From the NCBI GenBank assembly GCA_936440205.1, contig OW387147.1, positions 26,685,629 to 26,749,628 on the forward strand: DNA of 64,000 nt. The letters run 5' to 3'. Under the pieces are notes generated by a model. It saw nothing but the letters and a program-made list of their open reading frames with translations. It did not search any database and was not told where the DNA came from. This document shows positions 1 to 11,800 of the stretch, one piece after another. This DNA is from Lepidonotus clava. Lineage: Eukaryota; Annelida; Polychaeta; Phyllodocida; Polynoidae. The translations under genes and the position numbers were made by a program. Positions within the stretch are counted from its first letter, which is position 1. Each line of letters starts with the position of its first letter.

Positions 1-3000
1 TAATGGGTTTATGATAGTACCCATGTACTTTTTATTACGATTACCATAAATTGTTAAAAGACCACCCATTTTCACGATCCCTCATGAACAACAAAAACAA
101 ATTTAGATACCATTTAGAAAGCCATAAAGGGTCATTGGTGAACTGCACATCTGATCAATGCGGGAGGTGCCTTGATTAATTCGCGGTAATTGTGTTAATC
201 AACTTCTTGGACCACGCACGGGCAACAGCTTGTTATCACACGCCAGTCCCCTGCCATGCCCCTCTTAAAACCCCAGCCACTAACCGCACATCAAAACCAA
301 ACCAGACCTCACCCATTAAATGCCCAACATTGAGAAAAAAAAACCTGTGTGAAATACGAAATTAAACTGGGGAAAGTTCATTGTGCCTGTCCTCTCACTT
401 CCCTTCCATTTTTCATCTTTAAAGTCCTTTTACATTTTCATAAACGTTAGTTGATCACTATTCAATTCACAATATGCTAACAAGACAACCCATATCTTTT
501 TTATAGTCATTGCATCCTATTGGGTTATTAGTTATTAATTATCAACCCCAATTATGATTTAATTTCTGCTCTTGGGGGGTTGCTGGCACCTGGATTGGTT
601 CATTAGTTGACCACCAGGTGTGTGGGGCGTGGCACGTGTTGGGGTGAGTGTTTGATCTTGTCACAGAAAGAACCACTATTCGTTCTAGGGGTCAGGAGGG
701 GTAGGGATGACCTTTGACCGAGGGTCAGGCCCTTTGCGTGTATCAAATGATTGGACTTAATCCATTAGGATATATGACACGGCAATATGGAGGCAGTGTT
801 AATGAGGCGTACTAAGAATATAGTTTGAGTTTGCTAATGTAGTTGTTATTTTGTTATTGGTTCCCGCTTTTAAAAACACATTCATGGATCTATATTCATA
901 GATGAATTTGTTTTTAACTTATCACTCAGGGATGCCATTTTTCCTACTTTTGAAGTGATTTTGGATTGCATAACCGATTTTTCCAACAACACTTTAAAAC
1001 CTGTTTTAGGTTATTTTTATGTTGGTTATAAGCTATTAAGATACAAGCTTTTGGTTATACCATTTGTCCTCATGAACTTCAGCACAACAATATCATTATT
1101 AATTATACTTCATTTGGTACGTAAGCAATATTCAAGAAAGACCATACCCAAGTAATTTTAGAATAAAGAGAACAAACTCATAACCACATCTGATCCTTTC
1201 TTATGGCTCAACACGTATGCTGACCCTAAGTCTCAGTTAAAACTATACCTGATAGATACCACATTGATTTCAGACTGATACTTACCAAACCACCATTTTA
1301 TCAACGACGTGAACTACCATTCATGAGCTATTACCTTCAAGATTGTGAATGGCTGAAGGGAAACGAAAAGTGAAAAAAATAAACATGTAAGCTGTGGCTG
1401 AGTTGTTAAAACTCCCTTGTATTACTCTGGTATTTTCACGACGTACAATGACACACTGAGTCAATAATTTGTGGCATGCTGGATGATAGGCGAAACAGAT
1501 TGAAAGGCAACACATTGTGTAGGGGGAAGTAATGTAAAGGATAATTGTTCACCTGCTATACGTCGCAGACATAGTCATTGTAAAAGTGTAAGGGCCTACA
1601 TTAGATGGATAAATCAAAATGATTATATATAAATGAATCATTATGTTCAGCCTTTCAAGAGCCCACAGAGACGATGGATTGAAATATTATCATTACTTGC
1701 AACAGAATTACACCCAGCCAAGGAGTGACGGTCTGCGACGTCACATCCTTGCCTGCACATGGTCACATTTCTATATACTACTCTCGATTTATTCCAAATT
1801 GTGTAACGTAGCCAGCAGCTACAAGAACCGAGACTTAATTGGTTTAGCAGAAAAGATCCAAAGTAAACATTATATGGGAGCAAACGAGAAATTAGGTAGC
1901 TAATCACAAATGGAATCAGGGAGGAGCAGGAAGATTCAATCAGGCTGAACTGAAAAGAAAAAGATGTGAGAAACATTACGACGATTATTTCAATTTTCCT
2001 CACCCCCTAGCTCTTAGAATTCCTATGAAATTTCCACAACTCACAAGAGACTACCAAAAAATGTAACAATAGTAATAATGAACCTTAAGGCTAATTCTAA
2101 TGTATGCAGGTGTCGACAGCAATTACGTTAAGCCCCCCTATAGGCTACATCACTTAGTCTAACACAATCACAATTTCTAACGGAAATATTTCTTTCCTGT
2201 TGGCCTGAGCAAGGCATGTCAATTTGATGCATATTTATTTAGCTGACCATTGTTTTCTGAATACCAATAGAAAGGGGAAATTCTGTCCACCTCATTCCAC
2301 CCCCATGAGATCCATACATGGTGGTCCCCATCGACCATGCTGAGATCAGACTCCCCATATGGGGTACCAGCAGTGGTAGTTAGTGGCCACTATCATCACG
2401 CTGCATTACATCAGCCTGCTGCAGCGTGCTCGGTTGGAGAGTGAGCCTAGACAGTCTGATGTCAGCATGCACGTTCTCCACCCGATGGCAGTGTGCACCT
2501 GCTGCTTCAAATGCCTGCTCCTTCTAGGAACACTTCTAGGAACATGTGTGAACACGTATGGTGAAGGGATTGCCATGTCTCCCGAAATGTCCTCATGCAA
2601 TGTGTGAGGAGTGGCTAAAGAAAAAAATACAATGGATGTGATAATGCTAAAACATAAAAACAGGGCACATAGTCACAAAACTTTAATAAGTAAGTGACTG
2701 GTTGAATAACACCGTCGCCCCACATCCAAACCACTCTAATATATTTCAGTATTATGTTAAATTATGCATCAGAATTTAATACAACAGGCGACACACAATA
2801 CACTTCATTTAAAAACACGTCTGATTCTATTGTATTATAGTTCTTGGAAAAGACTTTTTCTTTTTTCTATTGTATGAAAAAAAAGCCAAATATCTCGAAA
2901 CATTTCAGAAGCAAATAATCATTCGGTAATAATACTCAAATGCTAACCTGAGAAAGGTCCCCATGCATTTCTATTTGCCCAACCTAATCACTGGAGACGA

Positions 3001-3318
3001 TCCACTGCAGTGCAGATAGGCTGACGTCAGCTGCCTCTGGGACCCTGGGCAATATCAAACCTACCTTGTAGGATATGCCACTGGTGGGCCTACGGAGGCT
3101 TTCTTCCACTCAGGGACGTAGTGTAGGCCCCTTCTTCCCATGCAGGCACCAGCTCACTGACCGGGGTCACCTTAAGGTCACACGGACGCTGGCGTTCACA
3201 ATCCTTATGGGTATACCAAGGAGATTACAGTTTTCGCAAGTCACCTTCAATCATACTACATGGACTAATGAAAAGAGAATGGATTTTGATATATGAAAGT
3301 AGCTTGCCTTGTAAGTTT
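1..3318. other. Gene-poor AT-rich DNA
   Basis: No coding region is supported here. Short open frames occur on both strands, for example a 118-codon frame at 1647-2003 on the minus strand, but none shows a recognisable domain or a splice context. I see no RNA gene, and no repeat until the small element that starts at 3319. Confidence 0.6.
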
Positions 3319-3466
3319 CACTGGCGGATCCAGGATTTTGAAAAGGGGGAGGGGCGCGGTATTTGAAAAATTTCCGTAATGACTTTTTGGCCGAGTTTTA
3401 CATTAAAGAACGCTAAATTTTCCGAAAAAAAGGCAGGGGCGCCCCCCTCCTCTGGATCTGCCACTG
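3319..3466. mobile_element. Small MITE with CACTGGCGGATCC ends
   Basis: About 148 bp bounded by inverted ends: the left end begins CACTGGCGGATCCAGG and the right end read inward on the other strand begins CAGTGGCAGATCCAGAGG. It has no coding capacity. GC-rich tracts (GGGGCGCGG, GGGGCGCCCCCC) lie just inside the ends. A related structure is at 14187-14387 and a possible fragment at 13183-13325. The superfamily is unknown and no clear target duplication is visible. Confidence 0.6.
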
Positions 3467-5781
3467 AATTTAGGTTTAATCTTGGGGGAACTTAGGGCAA
3501 TCAAAAATGAGGGCTGGTAGTGCACGTGGTTAAACATGTTCTGGGTATGGAGAGATGGCGAGCCATTTGGGAGTTAGGTCAAAGGGGAGATAGCCGTGGG
3601 CAGGTATACATGAAGCTGGGCATGGTGGGACCATGGTTTACACCCTTTTCATAAAGGCTCTCATCAGTGCCTTGACCCCAACGATTTTCGCATGTGCCTC
3701 TGGTAGAATTACAGGGCACACCCTATAATAATAGGAATGAATAAACAAATAGACCTCACCTGACCAGTGAGCACAATGGCATGAGGTTGGGAATGTTGAA
3801 GCAGGACATCGTGCTATTTACAGTAGGGGGCAAAGAGGACACAATAGGAGGGCATGAAGAGGTCGAGAAGAGAGACTGGTAGAGGGTCTGAATTCTCCTG
3901 ACATGCAATCCATATGGATGGAAGGAACCCGAAGAGCCAAACGTGGGAAATAGCCACATAGATACCAGACCTCTTATTTTCGAAATATCACTGATACATA
4001 ACGCGGACCCACATCAATAAAGAATTACTATAATAAATGATTCACCGTGTATCCATGTCTACCATCAGCTACAGTCATAATTACCCTATGGCGGTTATTG
4101 CTTTAGACTATTAACTTAGGCCTAGAGCTCTTTTGTCATGATTATTTGATTAACTGGCGCATAATAGTTTTTCCTGTGCCACCCTTCCTCGTACTCACAG
4201 ATATTCCTCACCCCATGGGGCCATATCTGTGGCAGACATCTCTATGGCCCTCTGGCTCCATAGTTATCGCAGACTGAGGCGCCCAATGCAGATGCCCTGT
4301 GGAACCGTTGGCAGAACATTCACAGTTTGAGAACAGCCACTGCTCTCTATTTAACCTATTAGACTGAATTGTCCCTGACGTCATGAGGCCGTCTGGCTGG
4401 TCATGGTCATGGTGCCAAGTAGTTTCCAGACCGTGACTAGAATAATTACACATGGCTTGGCCTTAAGGGGTGTGGACATTCGTTGATATGGTTTTCTATA
4501 CTGCATGTGTATCGGCCATTGAGTGTTAGCTGACTCACCTGACTGCTTTTTGATAAGGACACGACTATACAAATCAAGGTACCGGTACTAACAGTAGTAG
4601 AAGGGACGCCTAGATTATATTACTATTCATCTTACACTAACGCCTATATGTTCGACCAGACATGTAGAATGAATTGACAGAGGATTTCTAGAATATCCTC
4701 ACAAAGAAATATTTCTCTTTTCAAAATTATGGATGTGCGATATGACATATCCCTCAAGGAAAGAATGTAAGATGAACAGAAATCACTTGACCTAATTGTT
4801 TAGAAATTAGAATATTGGCTTTAATTGTGCCATTATTATAACTTGACAATATTCCAAAAACTATAGCTGTGAGACCGAGCCAATTCAAAAGCTACATTGT
4901 CGAAAACATAATGAAATATATATATATTATATAAAGTATAACATTGTGAAGAAAGGCTGTTTCGCAAAGGAAAGGTAACTTCAATGTTTTAGCTCGAAGT
5001 ATTTGAAATTTTAAAAACAGAACAAAGGCCTTAATGGTTTGTAAACCATAAGAGCATACATAATACTTCTGAACGCCTTGGTTTCTGTTCGTCAAATGAA
5101 AAGCAGATAATATAACTGTTCCTGTGCGGCAGTACCACAGTGAAGTGTTGTGTGGTTGTAGCTTTGTCCCTTGTCACTACAGCCCTCCCCTATTTCCATC
5201 AGTGATATCTCCTCTTCTCTGCTGGGGCCCTAAACCCCTTATAAGACTCAACGAAACTTTTGCAAATAATAATAAACTTATTCTATATCCAAACACATAA
5301 GAAAGTGCAAAGGCCATATAATACATCCTTCTCCATATACTACTATATCCATCTACATAAAACATAAATAGGGGCCTACCCATTGTATTAATTTTGAAAT
5401 TTGAAAAAAAATGTTGAAATGGGACACTCCCTCTGAGGCCCTGGGGGAAGTGAGAAGAATGAATCATGCTGAGAGATTAGAGAAGTTGCTAGACGCACGT
5501 CCAGACCCGCGGGGGGTGCGGGGGGAGGTGGGTAGGGGTGGGGGGGGGGGGGTGCGGGAGGCAGAATCAGACAAAGCCTCAGTGCCCTCAGCAGTAGTCG
5601 GCACTAATGTATTCATGTGCAGAGCGGGAGTGGGGAGTGGCCCAGTTACATGCTAATGTGTCTCCATTCATCCCCTGGTCGCGATGTGCGCTTCATCCCA
5701 GTAGACTTATTCAGGTCTTATTGGAGGCATTTCCTTGAAGTTCTTTAAAATATCCACACATTCCTGTTTGAATATAATAGT

Positions 5782-5783
<2 letters not shown>
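3467..5783. other. Intergenic DNA, no gene seen
   Basis: Only short, unrelated open frames are present. A G-rich stretch at 5511-5560, including a run of about 12 G, could form a quadruplex or a sequencing weak spot. Confidence 0.55.
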
Positions 5784-5848
<65 letters not shown>

Positions 5849-5858
5849 TGTGTGTGTA
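5784..5858. repeat. (GT)n microsatellite
   Basis: About 75 bp of nearly pure GT dinucleotide repeat with one TTT interruption near its right end. Confidence 0.95.
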
Positions 5859-6179
5859 ATAGTAAGGGGTAAATTATTCCTCTGTCTTAATTTTCCACTT
5901 TTCTGATATTGTCGATGAACTATTTGGCATCTCTCTAGAATACGTATTATAAGTTCACGATGTATTATCTATTGAGAAAGAGTGTAGATTCGCTTCACAT
6001 CGACGGGTTTCTTCCTGCTTGTGTTGTGACAGCAACTGGATGATTATTCAACGGCGAGGGGTCGAACTTGGTCAAAAACGCCGGCATCTATTGCAATGCA
6101 AAATATAACTTTATAAACGACGTCTGAATCCAAAGAAAAAAGCTATTGCATAAGTGAGTCCCTCAAAGACTGGGAGCAA

Positions 6180-6345
6180 CTCTATGCGCGCGGTGCCTGC
6201 GCCATGCTCACTTCCCGGCACATGGGTTTTGTCGTGAATCACAGCCTCCCGCCGTACGACGACGCCGCCGCCATGTGGGGAGCCGGTCAAATGTCTTCTG
6301 CTCCACCGCCATTTGGCGCGAAAACGCTGCAAGTGCTTGAACACC
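6180..6345. promoter_or_regulatory. CpG-rich promoter-like segment with E2F and YY1-like sites
   Basis: This is a local rise in GC and CpG upstream of the sulfatase gene. A perfectly conserved palindromic E2F-type site, TTTGGCGCGAAA, lies at 6312-6323. Two CCGCCAT words, the core of YY1-type sites, lie just upstream (near 6267 and 6305). Such a combination is typical of housekeeping promoters. It could drive the sulfatase gene about 630 bp downstream, or an unseen transcript on the other strand. The assignment is inference; the site sequences are seen directly. Confidence 0.45.
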
Positions 6346-6616
6346 ACTTACAAGGAAGTAGGAAACCATAGAGTAAGTTCCTTGGTGCAGTTTTCAACAC
6401 GCGCTGAATTTTTGGAGTTACAGAGAGCGAAGAACCGGTGGTTTCTGGTGGTAATATAACCACTGCTTACGGAAGCTGGGAAACTGGATACAAACCCCCA
6501 ACCCCCCGGACACCCTGCTCCCACCCCCGCCGGGATGAGCGGCGGTGACGGCGGCGGTCACCCGGAACGCTGCCTCCATATATCACGACCACCTGGTGAC
6601 CCCATCCACACGGCCA

Positions 6617-6623
6617 TATATAA
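6617..6623 (+). promoter_or_regulatory. Candidate TATA box for the sulfatase gene
   Basis: TATATAA lies in a GC-rich setting about 330 bp before the proposed ATG at 6951. No intervening gene is seen. It is a single motif match and the transcription start is not known. Confidence 0.3.
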
Positions 6624-6950
6624 CCGAGGATAACATAATAGCAGCAGGGGGACTTGGAGAACGGCAGCCGGCTTGGGAGTGGAGCTACAACGTCGTGGCA
6701 TGTTGAGGGGGGTTACAGCGACAGGCTCCCACCACTCGGGCTTTGTCTGCCGCGCGTGTTGCACGGAGTGGGGACAGCAGAAGGAGAATGCGGCCCCTTC
6801 GCCCCAAACATGTGTTATCAATCTCAACCACCACACTGACCTAGTAAAAATACCGCCGGCCAAGGGCAGAAGGATTCCCGGCAGAATACTGATAAGATTC
6901 TAACTTCTGTGGGATATTGCCTACCACAGGGGTAAGGCGTCGGCTGTAAC

Positions 6951-8801
6951 ATGGCTTCATCATCGGCATACAACAAAGGTAACTCTTATTCTGGTGCTAG
7001 CTGGAGATGCATTGTCACCGGCCGTGGTAGGCGACAGGAACCACCTGCTAGGCCCCTCTCCAGGGTGTGTGGTCTAATGGGAGGCTTCCAGGGTGTGCCC
7101 TACCTCTACACTCCTCCACGGTGGATCTTAGTCTGGATCTTCATGACCTTTTGCCTGCAATCCGCGCTACCCGCGGCACCTAAGAGGAAGAATGTGCTGT
7201 TAATAATAGCCGATGATATGCGGCCACAGTTGGACATTTATAAGGATTTAGACACTGGTATAGAGCCGTTTCCTAGAATGTACACCCCTAACATTAATGA
7301 ACTAGCAAGTAAGAGTTTGGTGCTTGGCAGGGCCTATTGCCAAGTGCCAATTTGCAGCCCCAGTCGGACTTCATTCCTCACAGGCCGGCGCCCTGATACG
7401 ACCCGTGTGTACAACAGTAAGGAGTACTGGAGGGACGTAGGAGGAGATTTTACCACCCTGCCCCAGTACTTTAAGGACAATGGGTACATATCCATCGGCT
7501 TAGGCAAAGTCTTCCATCCAGGCAGACGGGCGTCCGCCAACGACGACCCAGTGTCCTGGAGCAACGACCAGTACCCCTACTACCACGCCGAGAGTGAGGT
7601 GTACTGGAGGATGAACGGCAAGAGGAACAGTTATCTAGAGGTAGACAATCACTTTGGGTACAAGCTCAGAGACGAGGAGATCGCCGAGAAGGCAATGGAG
7701 ACTCTAACCAACCTGGCCCCAGAGGTCGAAGACGGCAAGAACTTCTTCATGGCGTTAGGTTTCCATTTGCCTCATTTGCCCTTTGTTATTCCTTCCAGGT
7801 ATCTGGAGTATTACCCGTTGACAGATATCCAGCTGCCTAGGAACCCCAACCCTCCCTCAGACATGCCCAACGTGGCCTGGTTCACTAGTACAGAACTGAA
7901 GGGCTATGAGGACATCAAACAAATGCCCTGGACTGGATCGGAGGGCACCCAGCTTCCCAACGCCACAGTGAGGGACCTTAGGAGATATTACTACGCCTCA
8001 GTGACCTATGTTGACCACTGGGTGGGCCAGGTGTTAAAGACCCTGGAGGATAACCATTTGAGTGATAACACCATCGTGGTCTTCATGAGTGACCACGGCT
8101 ACCAGCTGGGGGAGCACGGCCTCTGGACAAAGAACACCAACTTCGAGATAGCCCTGCAAGTTCCGCTCATGATCCATGTTCCAGGCCGCACTCGCACCAT
8201 GCAGATCAGCACGAGGCTAGTCGAACTCGTCGACGTGTTCCCGACTCTAGTCGAACTCACCGACCTCCCCAAGTTGGACCTCTGCTCCAAGAACGCCACT
8301 GTGGGCAGCCTGACTAAAGTCTGCCGGGAGGGGTCAAGCTTTGCGCCCTTACTGGACGACCCCAGCTCTCCTGAGGGCAGTAAAGGGGCGGCCTTCTCGC
8401 AGATCTTCCGCGCGCCCTACCAGTCGATGGGTTACAGCGTGCGAACCTCTAGGTACAGATACACCGAGTGGGTGCGGTTTAATAAGGACACCAAGGAGGC
8501 CCTATGGGACCAGCCTCTGCTCGGGGCCGAGCTCTACGACCACATGACCGACCCGCAGGAGAACGTCAATCTGGCCAACAGCGAGGAGATGACACTTCGC
8601 ATCCTCCGCCAAGAACTCTGCGACCTCCTGCGTGAAAGCTGGAGGTCGAAAGGAGCCCTGCCCAGGCTGGACTGGGACTCCCTGTTTGACCGTACAGGAG
8701 GAGGCCCTCCAGGGGCCAAGACTCGGGGCGACCCAGCGTATCTGTGTCTGTACCTTGGGGTTATGACCCTTTGGCTGACTCTGATGCACCCTGTGTTATG
8801 A
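6951..8801 (+). CDS. Iduronate-2-sulfatase-like sulfatase, intronless, with hydrophobic C-terminal tail
   Basis: The 616-residue product belongs to the alkaline-phosphatase/sulfatase fold and most resembles iduronate-2-sulfatase (IDS), the enzyme that removes 2-O-sulfate from iduronate in heparan and dermatan sulfate. All the IDS active-site residues are visible: Asp88-Asp89 in NVLLIIADDMRP, the formylglycine cysteine Cys135 and Arg139 in CSPSR, Lys186 and His189 in GKVFHPG, His272 in FHLPHLPF, Asp381-His382 in SDHG, and Lys394. SFLTGRRPDTTR after the active site is diagnostic of IDS. N-glycosylation sequons lie at 337 and 448. The ATG at 6951 has a strong context (AACATGG), but it puts about 57 residues before the hydrophobic segment (57-73). 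Met43 at 7077 would give a more ordinary signal peptide. Residues 597-614 form a second hydrophobic stretch that human IDS lacks and that looks like a GPI or membrane tail. Human IDS is about 550 residues and multi-exon; this copy is a single open frame. Confidence 0.9.
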   Translation: MASSSAYNKGNSYSGASWRCIVTGRGRRQEPPARPLSRVCGLMGGFQGVPYLYTPPRWILVWIFMTFCLQSALPAAPKRKNVLLIIADDMRPQLDIYKDLDTGIEPFPRMYTPNINELASKSLVLGRAYCQVPICSPSRTSFLTGRRPDTTRVYNSKEYWRDVGGDFTTLPQYFKDNGYISIGLGKVFHPGRRASANDDPVSWSNDQYPYYHAESEVYWRMNGKRNSYLEVDNHFGYKLRDEEIAEKAMETLTNLAPEVEDGKNFFMALGFHLPHLPFVIPSRYLEYYPLTDIQLPRNPNPPSDMPNVAWFTSTELKGYEDIKQMPWTGSEGTQLPNATVRDLRRYYYASVTYVDHWVGQVLKTLEDNHLSDNTIVVFMSDHGYQLGEHGLWTKNTNFEIALQVPLMIHVPGRTRTMQISTRLVELVDVFPTLVELTDLPKLDLCSKNATVGSLTKVCREGSSFAPLLDDPSSPEGSKGAAFSQIFRAPYQSMGYSVRTSRYRYTEWVRFNKDTKEALWDQPLLGAELYDHMTDPQENVNLANSEEMTLRILRQELCDLLRESWRSKGALPRLDWDSLFDRTGGGPPGAKTRGDPAYLCLYLGVMTLWLTLMHPVL

Positions 8802-11800
8802 TTGACTCGTTTTATTACGTTCATACCGTACCTATTGGTTCCCAGGGCACGCCTGTTGAGTTTCTTTGTAGGAAATATATGTTTAAATACATGATAACCA
8901 AGGGCATTGTGGACTGTAATATTTTCAAAGCATATTCATTTTTGTATTAATACAGATTTAAATGTGAATGAATGCATGAGGACTATTTGATAACGTAGAA
9001 CAATTCATATTTATCCCATATTTTTATGGTTGCTTCTATATATATAGCAAATGACATTTTATAGTATCTTTTCCCCGAACTATCCTTTTGTATCGTACAC
9101 TCAGTAATCGGACTCTGAACATTAGCAGATCAATACATGTATAATGCATCTATATTTAGGAGGGGAGTTCGTTGACACGTGGAACATTCAATTAGTGATT
9201 AATGTATGTTGCAAGAATATTCAAAACCACAAGGAATTGTCTTTACCCCTTGCCCCCCTCAAACCCCTCAGACACCGCCCCAGCTCAGGGCTGTGGGGTA
9301 CAGTGCAAGTGTGAAGATTCATACTTCGCGCTGCTAAATTTTCGTGTACAAAGAGGTAATACCCATTTTGTCATATTAAAATTTTCACTTATTCATTGGA
9401 ACTATTAATACGTCATGGTCATTGATGATTTACTGATACGATCGGCAGTATCTGAGGGATTTAAGGTAGAACTGAACTATATCAGTGTGCATTTACTCTT
9501 TGGCAGTCCTCATGCAAGAATACTAAAAAATATTCCTCAAACGATGCCAAACCTTAAAAGTAGAACTTTCAGATATAACCTTGACAATGTTTCAGTTGAT
9601 AACAGCTGATGATAAAGTGAATGTCATATTGACATGATGCACGTGAGTAAGAATGGTTATGTGTATCGCTTCTATTATGTGTACAGTATCACTGAAAGGT
9701 TCTAACGATGATATAGGCCGGTCATAAAGTACCTCTGAGTGATAGTATATAGGGTTTTATTCAGTCGTCGTCCATTGATAATGACTTAAATAACTTGAAT
9801 GGCTACATCCAGTTGACCGGCGGTGTCAACGTCCATACGCAAACGATACATGCCTTGAAAAAAACAATTACGGTACTGTTACCCTAACTTTAGGTCTGAC
9901 ATCGTACCATCACACAGACTATTATTTTCAAGGGCTTGTAACAACAATCTTTTCAAAGTGAAAATTTATCCTGTCATCTAAATGTTTAAGAATGTAATTG
10001 TCATAGTTGTCCCACGGACGTGTATCCCACGGACATCACTAACTGGAGCCACACGGGCTATTGTATGGCATCTCAGTTGAGCTTACCAATTGTGATATGC
10101 ATGCATGTAGTCATATTATCATGACGTGCATGTCTTATTTCAATAATAACACCACCTGACTAGATGAACAAAATCCGATAGAAAAATGATGTACCGGTAT
10201 GCGTGGAGAGCCACAGCAAAACGTATGATTGTGTGGTGATATATGTAGAAAGGTATGAATTAGTGCTATTTGTATGTTGATAACATGGAAAATATATCCA
10301 AGAAAATACAAGTTTAATATATATATAGACCGAGCTATTGTTTTGAAATAATTGGGGATGTATAGATATTTGATATATAACATATTACAATCCAAGCCAC
10401 GTGGATTATGATTACTCAAAACATACATGCATCCCTAAAGGGCATAATTATTATAACAGTTTATCCTATAGGGGCCTATTTAAAAACGCTTAACTGTATA
10501 AGAAACCTCATGTAGGCTGCAAAGAATCTTTCATTAGTCTGGTATTAGGCTTTTGACCATAATGTTATTTTCAGTCATGAGGATATGTCATTACGAGCAA
10601 TATAATACTGGATACATAACAGTAAGTCAAAGTAAGTAAGATTGCAAATAATAACATTATTTCACATACTGATATCCTCTCCTTCCTCTAATACTCCTCT
10701 AGAATTGCCTATTTTGTTCTTTACTATGTTGATATGAACAGAGTCGCAATATAAGCTATTGTTACTGACCAGTATCGCCACAGATTCTGTCTATCATCGC
10801 ATTAATTAGTAGTCACCCTAGTGACTCTCTACGTGTGGATTATCCATCGACTTTGGAAATTGAGCATATAAAAAATGCAAAGGCCGTAACCATGCATTTA
10901 TCATAATTAAGGTAAAACTAGGCAGGCGCCTTCGGAATGATATTATTATCTTTGAGTTATTAGGATTAATGGAAACGCCACTTATCACACTTTTACCTGA
11001 ATTTCAAAATAACATAAAAATGTCACGATACAAATGAAAATTTACATTTACACAATAATATTTTGCTCTTCACACCAAAACTCCAGCATTTCTAGAACAA
11101 GGTAATGAACAAACCTTAATGTTCTTTATCTAATACTAGTAGTATTTGGTTACCCATTGTTCCAGGTGGTCACACCTGTAATATTATTATAACTCTTTAT
11201 TACAATGATACTGTTCTCATTAACCCTAAATAGCTTTCTCCACGCACACTTCGTTGGTGTCTCAATGACATCATAGTTATCCTGTTTTAGGTAGCCGAGC
11301 TAGTGGCGCACAATCTTTGGTGGCATAAAATCAACAAAGGTGGTATACATACCATCAAACTTACGTTTTCAGCTGTTTCACACTATAATCCTAAATCTGA
11401 GTAGTATCCTAACACCTATCTGTAGAATGGCTTGTATAGATATTGAGAGACATACTCCTTAAAAAAAATGAATCTCTCCATATCCTTTCTATTGAAATTG
11501 TACTAAGCCATTTGAATATTTCCCAATATCTAATAATTCACAGCTAGAACTATTTGATAACATAACAGAGTGCAAACATTACCAGCAGTCTGAAACTTGA
11601 AACACCTGACACTCCAGAGTGCAGTTTCCCTGTGCATTGCTAAATGCTATATACTTAGTCCAGATTCCCCACGTGAAAAAAAATAGTGGAAGCCATATTA
11701 AACTGTGTTGGTGCGCCGCCCACTCCTGCCAATTCATCGACGCCCTTCCCTATACTTACCTGCTCATCCGCCCACCTAACTGCCTGACCATTCACCATAC

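Noticed and set aside
1647-2003. 118-codon minus-strand frame with a hydrophobic start and several cysteines
   Set aside because: It looks superficially like a small secreted protein, but base composition matches the flanks and there is no homology that I recognise or promoter context. Chance is more likely.
8502-8824. Two minus-strand frames of about 95 codons over the sulfatase
   Set aside because: They are antisense shadows of the sulfatase coding sequence.
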